A stretch of 8,056 nucleotides of DNA from Verrucomicrobiota bacterium (lineage in GTDB: Bacteria; Verrucomicrobiota; Verrucomicrobiia; Verrucomicrobiales; Verrucomicrobiaceae), in the NCBI GenBank assembly GCA_009885275.1, contig VFKY01000226.1, positions 1 through 8,056 on the forward strand, in the 5' to 3' direction. A program made the position numbers and the translations under genes. Below the pieces are notes generated by a model that was not told where the DNA came from, did no database searches, and saw nothing but the letters and a program-made list of their open reading frames with translations. Below are positions 1 to 5,833 of this stretch, one piece after another (positions within the stretch are counted from its first letter, which is position 1; each line of letters begins with the position of its first letter).

Positions 1-515
1 CCGCTCACGGTCTTCGTTTCACGGGCGAGACTGCGACAATCGTGCTGGAGCTTGTGGAATCCATGAGGTCGGAATCTGGCATGGCGAGACTCAATCTGCT
101 CTTCAAACTTTTTTTGCATCTCGCCCGTGCTCCTCGACGTGACGTTGAACGCCTATCCAAACGCCCATTTGACCTGTCAGGTATGCATGCGCATCAACCT
201 GCCATCGAACGTACCATCCGTCATGTGTTGCAACACTTCCGAGAACCCCTGCCCCTCAATCACATCCTCAAACTCTCCGGCATGAGCAAGGCCACCTTTT
301 CCCGTCAGTTTAAAAAACATGCCGGAAAACCCTTCACTGCATTTGTGAATCGCGTGCGACTCGATGCTGCCTGTCGCGAACTGGTCGCAGGCAATAATAG
401 CATTGGTGAAGTTGCCTTTGCCAATGGCTTCAACAGTCTCTCCTACTTCAACCGTGTCTTCCGCAGCGCCATGAAGTGCAATCCCAAGGACTATCGGAAG
501 CAGGCGAGCCGGTAG
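1..515 (+). CDS. AraC-family transcriptional regulator, 5' end outside window
   Basis: This is a DNA-binding transcription factor of the AraC/XylS family. The frame is open from base 3 to the TAG at 513-515 with no stop upstream, so the start lies off the window and about 170 residues are visible. The beginning (GLRFTGETA, then a helical stretch with RLNLLFKLFLHLA) resembles the linker after the N-terminal cupin sensor domain in cupin-AraC regulators. The last 100 residues form the paired helix-turn-helix domain. HTH1 is around LNHILKLSGMSKATFSRQFK. HTH2 is around SIGEVAFANGFNSLSYFNRVF and ends in the typical NPKDYR. The effector cannot be told because the sensor domain is missing. The AEC transporter begins 64 bases downstream on the same strand and is a plausible target, which is an inference from position only. 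The GTG at 42 is an internal valine, not a start. Confidence 0.93.
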   Translation, partial: AHGLRFTGETATIVLELVESMRSESGMARLNLLFKLFLHLARAPRRDVERLSKRPFDLSGMHAHQPAIERTIRHVLQHFREPLPLNHILKLSGMSKATFSRQFKKHAGKPFTAFVNRVRLDAACRELVAGNNSIGEVAFANGFNSLSYFNRVFRSAMKCNPKDYRKQASR

Positions 516-579
516 GATTGATAATTCGATTGCAAAAACAGCCCATTGACCAAGTCACTTGCGGCACTGAAATCACTCT

Positions 580-1515
580 GTGTTTTTTAAACTCTTCATC
601 GATGTCTGCGCCCCCATCTTTTGTGTGGTGGGGATAGGTTGGTTGCTTGATCGAAAATTTCGACTGCATCTTGAGAGTCTGATCAAGCTGAACATTTATG
701 TGATGGTTCCAGCATTCATTTTTACACGAGTAATCGATACCGAATTAGCAGGAACCGAAGCTCTGCGCATTGTCGGATTCACCATTGGAACCGTGGTGGC
801 CATGTATCTTTGCAGTATTCTTGCCTCCCGGTTACTGCAAATGAAGGCCAAGGAAAAACAAGCCCTCTCACTCGCCACCATGTTTTACAACTGTGGCAAC
901 TATGGACTACCGCTGGTCACTCTGGCCTTCGGTCATGAAGGGGCTGCGGTGCAGGTTTATGTGCTGGCGACGATGAATGTCTGCACCTTCACCATCGGAT
1001 TGTTCCTTGCTCAAGAACGGGGAGAAAAAGCGGGAGCGCATTGGCGAGCATTAAATGGTATCCTTCGTCAACCGACACTCTATGCCCTTTTGGCGGGCGT
1101 TCTCTGCAAGTCATTCGATCTACCCATCAAACACATCAACTGGCTCTGGCAACCTCTGGATCTGCTCCAAGCAGGATTAGTCGGCTTTGCCTTGTTAACT
1201 TTGGGTGTGCAAATGTCTCAGACACAACCAGCGCCATTTAAAGCGCCTTTATGGGCAGCATTGGGTATACGACTATTACTCGGTCCTATATTGGCTTGGG
1301 GTATAGCGGAAGGCATCGGATTTTCTCCCCAAGCAACAGCAGCATTGATTCTTGCTGCCGGTGCTCCAACTGCGGTGAACACAGCGCTGCTAGCTCACGA
1401 ATTCGGTGGCGATGCCTCATTTGCCACTTCCGCTGTCTATTACAGCACCCTATTCAGTCTAGTCACCACTACCATTAATCTCATGGTATTAAAAATGTGG
1501 TTGGCGGGTTTTTAA
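580..1515 (+). CDS. AEC family (auxin efflux carrier type) permease
   Basis: This is an inner-membrane secondary transporter of the AEC family, which exports or exchanges small organic anions such as malonate or malate in characterised members. The substrate here cannot be read from sequence. The 311-residue product is of normal family length and is hydrophobic throughout, with about ten predicted membrane segments. Family landmarks are LNIYVMVPAFIF near residue 37, the signature NCGNYGLP at 104-111, the LTLGVQM segment near 206, and APTAVNTALLAHEFGGD near 262. The GTG at 580 is chosen because an in-frame TGA at 568-570 blocks any earlier start and later starts would remove the first membrane helix. 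No Shine-Dalgarno sequence is visible. An AraC-type regulator lies just upstream on the same strand. The stop codon sits in the loop of a GC-rich hairpin. Confidence 0.92.
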   Translation: MFFKLFIDVCAPIFCVVGIGWLLDRKFRLHLESLIKLNIYVMVPAFIFTRVIDTELAGTEALRIVGFTIGTVVAMYLCSILASRLLQMKAKEKQALSLATMFYNCGNYGLPLVTLAFGHEGAAVQVYVLATMNVCTFTIGLFLAQERGEKAGAHWRALNGILRQPTLYALLAGVLCKSFDLPIKHINWLWQPLDLLQAGLVGFALLTLGVQMSQTQPAPFKAPLWAALGIRLLLGPILAWGIAEGIGFSPQATAALILAAGAPTAVNTALLAHEFGGDASFATSAVYYSTLFSLVTTTINLMVLKMWLAGF

Positions 1516-1524
1516 CACCCGCCA
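1502..1524. terminator. GC-rich hairpin between convergent genes, probable terminator
   Basis: A perfect 8-bp stem, TGGCGGGT (1502-1509) with ACCCGCCA (1517-1524), encloses a 7-base loop that contains the AEC transporter's stop codon. It lies 11 bases beyond the peptidase stop on the other strand. On the minus strand a run of five T follows a few bases after the stem. On the plus strand there is no T run, so termination of the transporter transcript is less certain. Confidence 0.55.
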
Positions 1525-1535
1525 GCACACCACTA

Positions 1536-2540
1536 TCAGGCTGTCATTTCATCAAACTTGCTATTGGCAATTTCAATATGCTTTTTGTATTCCTTCATGC
1601 GCAGGGTGACTCGCTCTTCGATCGACCGTTCACCAAGGCCTTTGTGATCAGTGGCAACGAGTGCTACAAGGAAATCTGAGCTTGCTTTGACATCATCCAT
1701 CATGACGAACTCCGGCGCAATATTGTGTTCCTCATCCATGTTGTGGTAATTACCAAGCGGCACACTGATTCCAGCACTGCGAATACCACATGCCTGCAAG
1801 GCTGTTGCTTCACAAGCTCCCGCATCAAGCAAAGCACGTTGCACACGAATCCCCTGCTCTGCTGCGGTTCGCATCAAGATACTCGTAAGCTCGTGATCGA
1901 ATACTGAAAGACGATCGCCGACACGGACAATGGGGCCATTGCCCATTTCAGAACCATTTACAGGACGGCTCGTCTCAATCGAAAGAAAGCAACTGTCTTT
2001 CCCAAATGGCCAATTTTTCCCTACATGCCAGGCGCCAAGAAACCCTACTTCTTCTGCACGCGTGAATGCGGCGTGAACAGTCGCATCGAGATCAAGACGG
2101 GATAGTTCCTTGAGCACATTGACGATAATGGCACAGCCAACAAGATCATCACAAGCAGTGGCTTCAATCTTACCGTCCTCAATCGTTACCGGAAATCCCC
2201 ATGGAGCGAATTCGCCAAGCTCTTTTCGGAGTGCAATGTTTTCTTTAAGTTCGGTAATCGCCTTAGGCACTCCCCCAAGAAACTCCAATTCCCCGTTCTT
2301 ACCCGGAACCTTCACCCATGCTGGATGATCCATGTGAGCTCCAAGAACCCATACTGGCGTGGACTTATGCTTGCCCTTACGATAAGTGGCTAGCAAGTTA
2401 CCAAAAGGATCGATAGTTAGTTCAATATTAGGAACGTCGAGGAGTAGTTGCTCAATCTGCGCACGCACATGATATTCATGAAACGGTGCTGTGGGTTGAT
2501 TGAGAAGCTTCTTGAGGATAGATGTCAGAGAGTCAGCCAT
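1536..2540 (-). CDS. M42 family metallo-aminopeptidase (glutamyl aminopeptidase/endoglucanase-like)
   Basis: This is a cytoplasmic zinc or cobalt aminopeptidase of family M42 (TET/PepA/FrvX type), which trims short peptides and in known members works as a large self-compartmentalising oligomer. The 334-residue length fits the family (about 330-360). All expected active-site positions are visible: His69 and Asp71 in GAHMDHPAW, the bridging Asp131/132 in ACDDLVG, the catalytic glutamate and ligand Glu163-Glu164 in TRAEEVGFLGA, an acidic ligand at Glu189 in IETSRPV, and His266 in GNYHNMD. GACEATA near 241 is also typical. The enzyme should therefore be active; its residue preference cannot be told. 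The ATG at 2540 starts in the conserved N-terminal helix. No ribosome binding site is evident. It is divergent from the acyltransferase gene, with only 42 bases between the two starts, so their promoters must lie close together or inside each other's 5' ends. Confidence 0.93.
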   Translation of the reverse strand: MADSLTSILKKLLNQPTAPFHEYHVRAQIEQLLLDVPNIELTIDPFGNLLATYRKGKHKSTPVWVLGAHMDHPAWVKVPGKNGELEFLGGVPKAITELKENIALRKELGEFAPWGFPVTIEDGKIEATACDDLVGCAIIVNVLKELSRLDLDATVHAAFTRAEEVGFLGAWHVGKNWPFGKDSCFLSIETSRPVNGSEMGNGPIVRVGDRLSVFDHELTSILMRTAAEQGIRVQRALLDAGACEATALQACGIRSAGISVPLGNYHNMDEEHNIAPEFVMMDDVKASSDFLVALVATDHKGLGERSIEERVTLRMKEYKKHIEIANSKFDEMTA

Positions 2541-2582
2541 ACGCGCACTGTAAACACTTTTTGCTCACTACCAACTCCCAAC

Positions 2583-3545
2583 GTGAAGAAGATTCGATAT
2601 TTACTGGAAACCTCGATCGTGCAATGCGCTGTCTGGTTGCTTCCAAGGTTTTCAAGACGTCTCATTTTAAGACTCAGTAAGGTTTTGGGATGGCTTGCAT
2701 ACATCGCCGACTATCGTGGACGAGCTACAGCGGAGGAAAATTTGCGCGTGGCATTTGCCAAAGAGAATATCACTCAGGATCAGATTAAGCGCATTGCCTG
2801 CGCCTCATACCAAACTTTCGCTCGCACGTTTCTGGATTTGTTCTGGTCGCTGAAGTTGACCAAAGAGAACTATCAAGAGCATGTCATCATTGATTTTGAG
2901 GACTCAGCATCAGAAGCCCGCGCACATGAAACAGGTGCTCTCTGGGTCACGCCTCATTTCGGTAACTTTGAAATGGTTAGTCTAGCCATTGGCTTTCGCG
3001 GAGTGCGATTTACCGTGGTGGCACAGGATTTTAAAAACGCTGCTCTAACTGATTTTTTTACCCAACTTCGACGAGGCAGCGGGCATGTCATTATCCCTCA
3101 ACAAGGTGCCATGCTTCGCCTAATGAAGGACCTTAAACGCAAAGGTCACGCAGGTCTTCTGACGGATTTAAATATACGCCCCAATAAAACGGCGACCGTG
3201 GTCGAATGTTTTGGACTGAAAACATGCGCGACAACACTACACACCAGTCTCTCTCAGCGGTTGAACTTGCCTCTCTTTACGGGCACCTGTCGTCCATTGG
3301 ATGATGGCACGTACTATTTGCGTATCAACGAGCCTCTCAATCCTATGGATTTTGAGTCTCCATCATCGATGGCGCAAGTGGTATGGAATCAATTTGAATC
3401 CGATATTAGGGAAACACCTGAAGCGTGGCTTTGGATGTATAAGCACTGGCGCTACCTACCGAGCACATTGCCTGATGCGAGTTATCCAAACTATGCAAAT
3501 CCAAACCGCCTCTTTCATGAAATGGTGTTGGATTGCACTATTTGA
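2583..3545 (+). CDS. LpxL/HtrB-type lysophospholipid (lipid A) acyltransferase
   Basis: This is a membrane-associated acyltransferase of the LpxL/LpxM (HtrB/MsbB) family, which moves a fatty acyl chain from acyl-ACP to a lipid A precursor at the inner face of the inner membrane. The 320-residue product has a hydrophobic, basic N-terminus that would anchor it. The catalytic HX4E motif is His125 to Glu130 in TPHFGNFE. Other family landmarks are LLTDLNIRP near 192 (equivalent to the usual L-x-D-Q block) and PEAWLWMYKHWR at 279-290. The GTG at 2583 is preferred. An ATG at 2448 in the same frame would add 45 unrelated residues and overlap the peptidase gene head-on. The gene converges on acpP, the likely acyl donor carrier, across a shared terminator. 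Whether the product makes lipid A or another acylated lipid is not proven by sequence alone. Confidence 0.88.
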   Translation: MKKIRYLLETSIVQCAVWLLPRFSRRLILRLSKVLGWLAYIADYRGRATAEENLRVAFAKENITQDQIKRIACASYQTFARTFLDLFWSLKLTKENYQEHVIIDFEDSASEARAHETGALWVTPHFGNFEMVSLAIGFRGVRFTVVAQDFKNAALTDFFTQLRRGSGHVIIPQQGAMLRLMKDLKRKGHAGLLTDLNIRPNKTATVVECFGLKTCATTLHTSLSQRLNLPLFTGTCRPLDDGTYYLRINEPLNPMDFESPSSMAQVVWNQFESDIRETPEAWLWMYKHWRYLPSTLPDASYPNYANPNRLFHEMVLDCTI

Positions 3546-3550
3546 ACATA

Positions 3551-3577
3551 AAAAAGGCACGGTCTCCCGTGCCTTTT
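3551..3577. terminator. Bidirectional rho-independent terminator
   Basis: The stem GGCACGG (3556-3562) pairs perfectly with CCGTGCC (3567-3573) around the tetraloop TCTC. It is flanked by A5 on the left and T4 on the right, so a T tract follows the hairpin on both strands. It lies between the stops of the convergent acyltransferase and acpP genes and should end both transcripts. The longer T run is on the minus (acpP) side. Confidence 0.87.
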
Positions 3578-3603
3578 AAAAATGATTGGACCCTAAAAGC
3601 AGA

Positions 3604-3846
3604 TTACTCTGCGTTCTCTTCCACGTAGCGAATGACGTCGCCAACTGTGAGAAGCTTTTCAGCCTCTTCATCTGGTACGTCAATGCCAAATTCTTCCTCG
3701 AAAGCCATGACCAGCTCTACGGTGTCTAAAGAGTCTGCACCGAGATCTTCAATGAATTTTGCTTCAGGGGTCACTTGTTCGGGGTTCACGCCGAGTTGTT
3801 CAACGATGATGTCCCTTACTTTGTCTGCGATGTTGGTTTCTGCCAT
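3604..3846 (-). CDS. acpP: Acyl carrier protein
   Basis: This is the small acidic carrier that holds growing acyl chains as thioesters on 4'-phosphopantetheine during type II fatty acid synthesis and donates them to phospholipid and lipid A acyltransferases. The 80-residue product has the invariant attachment site at Ser39 in [12 protein letters not shown], preceded by PEAKFIEDL and followed by the recognition helix with [16 protein letters not shown]. Length, acidity and motif order match primary-metabolism ACPs rather than polyketide carriers. The ATG at 3846 gives the standard N-terminus. The frame stays open up to an ATG at 3951, but that extension is basic and unlike any ACP. No Shine-Dalgarno sequence is visible. 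The usual fab neighbours are absent here. The gene lies 125 bases downstream of an unnamed membrane protein gene on the same strand and ends at a two-way terminator. Confidence 0.96.
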   Translation of the reverse strand: MAETNIADKVRDIIVEQLGVNPEQVTPEAKFIEDLGADSLDTVELVMAFEEEFGIDVPDEEAEKLLTVGDVIRYVEENAE

Positions 3847-3971
3847 AAATGTGTAGATGAGGTTGCTTGAGTGGCGTGGAGCTTTAGCGGACACTTCAAA
3901 TTTCGCAACTGAGAAAATGTGTTTTTTTAGTAGGTTAGCCATGCCGGCCAAAATTATGCTGTCGGAAATCC

Positions 3972-4748
3972 TTAAGCATCACCTTTCGAAGATGTTGCAT
4001 CATTCGTCGTATGTGTCTCTGCCTCAGGCTCATCATCCGCAACTTTCTCTACAAGTTCACCGTTGAATTGTTTTAATAGTCGATCTAAAACCTTGCCTGC
4101 TCCATCAAATTTGAGGTCGTCAATTACAGCGCATTGTTCAACATCAGTGGCACCGGAACGGTAATAGGCATGAGCGAGCCCTTTTTTATCCCATTTGCGT
4201 TTGTCCACTTTGAAAATATCAACATAGCGCACGGTTTTACCATTTGGCATAATCATTTGCTCTACCTCTCCAACCAAAGTTTTATTGTGATTGATAAGCA
4301 CTAGCATGCCTGCCCCGAACGCGCCCAGTAACATGATGCCTCCCCAATAGTATTGTTGCTCTATCTCGTTCTCACTGTGCATCTTTGGCTCGCTTGGCCA
4401 GCCAAATGGGGCCGCATAATCATTCCAGCGCGGTTGCTTTAAGTCAGCTTTGTTAATGTGACCAAGATCCCTTGCTTTTTTAAGCCAATCATTCAGCTCT
4501 ACTTCGCCCTTACTCCTCGCAACATCATAACTCGCCATCACATCGCTTTCAAACCACGCCTTTTTCTCTGCAATGATGTTCTCCTTGGGATATCCCACTT
4601 TGCCGTCATAACAAAAATACAACCCCATTCCTAAAAACATCGCAGCCATCAGCCCCATGCGGCGATAATACCAAGGCGCGATAACGCAAACGATCACTTC
4701 ATCATGAGAAACGGCGGAGTGTGCATTCATTGCATCAAATAAAACCAT
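3972..4748 (-). CDS. Conserved hypothetical two-TM membrane protein with C-terminal soluble domain
   Basis: I do not recognise a named family. The 258-residue product has two hydrophobic segments, about 31-47 ([14 protein letters not shown], preceded by RR) and 133-153 ([18 protein letters not shown]). By the positive-inside rule the N-terminus and the C-terminal third would be cytoplasmic and the loop 48-132 periplasmic. That loop is charged and rich in W/K/E, possibly helical. The C-terminal block 157-235 has a beta-rich look ([14 protein letters not shown], then [15 protein letters not shown] and [20 protein letters not shown]). This resembles a small domain I recall from planctomycete and verrucomicrobial proteins, perhaps PH-like. 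The tail after 237 is acidic and low-complexity. The start is fixed by a strong AAGGAG five bases before the ATG at 4748; the frame extends to 4829 without such support. It is upstream of acpP on the same strand, but the 125-base gap makes an operon uncertain. Confidence 0.8.
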   Translation of the reverse strand: MVLFDAMNAHSAVSHDEVIVCVIAPWYYRRMGLMAAMFLGMGLYFCYDGKVGYPKENIIAEKKAWFESDVMASYDVARSKGEVELNDWLKKARDLGHINKADLKQPRWNDYAAPFGWPSEPKMHSENEIEQQYYWGGIMLLGAFGAGMLVLINHNKTLVGEVEQMIMPNGKTVRYVDIFKVDKRKWDKKGLAHAYYRSGATDVEQCAVIDDLKFDGAGKVLDRLLKQFNGELVEKVADDEPEAETHTTNDATSSKGDA

Positions 4749-4751
4749 TTT

Positions 4752-4759
4752 ATCTCCTT
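4752..4759 (-). promoter_or_regulatory. Strong Shine-Dalgarno site deciding the start at 4748
   Basis: The minus strand reads AAGGAGAT, with five bases between AAGGAG and the ATG. It is the only near-perfect ribosome binding site among the eight gene starts in the window, and it selects the ATG at 4748 over the upstream in-frame ATG at 4829. Confidence 0.85.
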
Positions 4760-4900
4760 GATGCAAGTCTTGATACGGAACAAAGAGTGGCCACGGCAAT
4801 GCTAAGCGCGAACACTTTTTGTACGTCATAATTGGTCAGATAATTGCAAGTAGCCTCCTGAAGGCTTGATTTACCTTGTAGTTTTTGAAAAAATGAGCGC

Positions 4901-4916
4901 TGGCATGAACCTTGCA
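4901..4916 (+). promoter_or_regulatory. Sigma-54 (RpoN) promoter, -24/-12 elements
   Basis: TGGCATG, four bases, then TTGCA matches the consensus TGGCAYR-N4-TTGCW at every fixed position. The GG (4902-4903) and GC (4914-4915) are separated by exactly the required 10 bases. It points toward the secreted-protein operon. The predicted transcription start is near 4926, giving a leader of about 110 bases. Sigma-54 promoters need an AAA+ activator bound upstream; the ATAATTG direct repeat 55-75 bases upstream is a possible but unproven binding site. Confidence 0.72.
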
Positions 4917-4945
4917 AGAGTGCTAACCCAGTTGAATTAAAACGT

Positions 4946-4961
4946 TAAGGTTTACACCTTA
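4946..4961 (+). other. Leader hairpin 1
   Basis: TAAGGT (4946-4951) and ACCTTA (4956-4961) are a perfect 6-bp inverted repeat around the loop TTAC. It begins about 20 bases after the predicted sigma-54 start, so it would lie near the 5' end of the operon mRNA. There is no T tract, so it is not an obvious terminator. It may instead be a protein-binding site in DNA. Confidence 0.4.
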
Positions 4962-4968
4962 CATCCCT

Positions 4969-4989
4969 CCCCTCAATATGTTGATGGGG
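4969..4989 (+). other. Leader hairpin 2
   Basis: CCCCTCAA (4969-4976) pairs with TTGA (4981-4984) plus GGGG (4986-4989), with one bulged T and a TATG loop. It follows hairpin 1 by seven bases and is about 48 bases before the start codon. No consecutive T run follows directly, although a T-rich segment appears at 5000-5008. The role is unknown: mRNA stabiliser, attenuator or operator are all possible. Confidence 0.4.
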
Positions 4990-5037
4990 TATTCACTTAT
5001 TCTTTTTAGTTAATCTCACGCAAAATCTAGCATCCTC

Positions 5038-5829
5038 ATGACGCACTATTACTCGCTCCCTGCACTTTGCCTGTTCTTGGCTGTATTCTCACTAAACGCA
5101 CAGGACGGCCCTGAGCCCTCCAAGCAGCCCAAGCCTTCCACCGAAGGTGAAATAAAGGCCGCGGCAAAATATGAGGAAGCTAAGGCTCGCATCAAAAAAA
5201 CCAGTGACACCACCTATGAACTTGGAGACATCAAGTTCAACAGCACCACCAAAGAAGTCCGCATACCAGCTTTGCTTAACATGTCAGAAGGATTGTTGGA
5301 ATATGTACTGGTGACAGAGAACGGAAAAACTCACGAAAGCCTGTTGCGCACCACTATCAGCCCTACGGAGCTTAATCTCGTCCTGCTTCTATGCAGCTAT
5401 GAGCCTCATATTAAGGAGTCAGCCCAATTCCTCCCAACCCCGCGTCCCGAAACCACGGCGATGATGGAGAAACCCATGGAGAAACCGGGGGCCAATCGCA
5501 TTCAACTTACGGCACAATGGAAAGACAAGGACGGCAAAGAACAAATCGGCCCCGTCACTCAATGGATTCATAATCGCATCACCAAGAAACCACTGGCGTT
5601 GGATCATTGGACCTATACCGGCTCTGTCATCAACCTAGCTGGCTTTGGCGCTGAGTATGATGGGTCGATTGGCGCTCTTTATTTTGATTTGGGAGCCATG
5701 ATCAACTGCCCAGTTAACGATAATGTTAAAGATGATGTTTGGACCGTCGAAAAAGGTGCCACCCCCCTTGTGGACACACCTGTCACACTCATTATTACCC
5801 CTTTTGCTGACTCATCAATTACCAAATAA
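5038..5829 (+). CDS. Secreted YdjY-domain protein
   Basis: This exported protein has 263 residues. The N-terminus has a hydrophobic core (LPALCLFLAVFSL) and a likely signal peptidase I site after LNA at residue 21. It is followed by a polar, proline- and lysine-rich linker and a helical stretch at 36-55. Residues 64-120 match what I know as the YdjY domain: DIKFNSTTKEVRIPALLN, then GLLEYVLVTENGKTHESLL and a T-x-x-SP-x-x-L segment. The second half has HWTYTGS at 190-196 and YDGSIGALYFDLGAMIN, also typical of the PVC versions. The biochemical role is unknown; the conserved K-T-H-E-S may form a binding site. The ATG at 5038 is chosen because it starts a clean signal peptide. No Shine-Dalgarno sequence is seen. 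The next gene starts four bases after the stop, so the two are almost certainly co-transcribed, probably from the sigma-54 promoter upstream. Confidence 0.8.
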   Translation: MTHYYSLPALCLFLAVFSLNAQDGPEPSKQPKPSTEGEIKAAAKYEEAKARIKKTSDTTYELGDIKFNSTTKEVRIPALLNMSEGLLEYVLVTENGKTHESLLRTTISPTELNLVLLLCSYEPHIKESAQFLPTPRPETTAMMEKPMEKPGANRIQLTAQWKDKDGKEQIGPVTQWIHNRITKKPLALDHWTYTGSVINLAGFGAEYDGSIGALYFDLGAMINCPVNDNVKDDVWTVEKGATPLVDTPVTLIITPFADSSITK

Positions 5830-5833
5830 TACC

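Larger units (their letters stand above)
4749..5037. other. Divergent intergenic region, 289 bases
   Basis: This non-coding stretch separates the minus-strand membrane protein from the plus-strand secreted operon. It contains the ribosome binding site of the former and a 7-bp direct repeat ATAATTG at 4828-4834 and 4840-4846 (12-base spacing). It also contains a short inverted repeat AGCCT/AGGCT at 4852-4866, the sigma-54 promoter at 4901-4916, and two leader hairpins at 4946-4961 and 4969-4989. I see no convincing sigma-70 promoter for the minus-strand gene and no RNA gene. Confidence 0.75.

Noticed and set aside
2448..2582. N-terminal extension of the acyltransferase to an ATG at 2448.
   Set aside because: It adds 45 residues unlike the family and overlaps the 5' end of the divergent peptidase; GTG 2583 gives the expected N-terminal membrane anchor.
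2541..2582. Sigma-70-like TTGGTA-N16-TACAGT on the minus strand before the M42 peptidase.
   Set aside because: Only four of six matches in each box, and it would place the transcript start almost at the ATG; too weak to annotate.
3305..3321. TGGCACG followed by TTTGC, sigma-54-like.
   Set aside because: The GG-to-GC distance is two bases too long and the site is inside the acyltransferase coding sequence.
3847..3951. In-frame extension of the acyl carrier protein to an ATG at 3951.
   Set aside because: Primary ACPs begin at the [14 protein letters not shown] start; the extra 35 residues are basic and atypical.
4245..4260. TGGCATA followed by TTTGC, sigma-54-like on the plus strand.
   Set aside because: The spacing is one base too long, and it lies antisense inside the membrane protein gene with no downstream plus-strand gene close by.
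4900..4926. GAGTGCTAA at 4918-4926 looks like the right arm of a CIRCE (HrcA) heat-shock operator.
   Set aside because: The left arm at the required 9-base spacing (CTGGCATGA) matches TTAGCACTC at only four of nine positions, no chaperone gene is near, and the same bases fit a sigma-54 promoter exactly.
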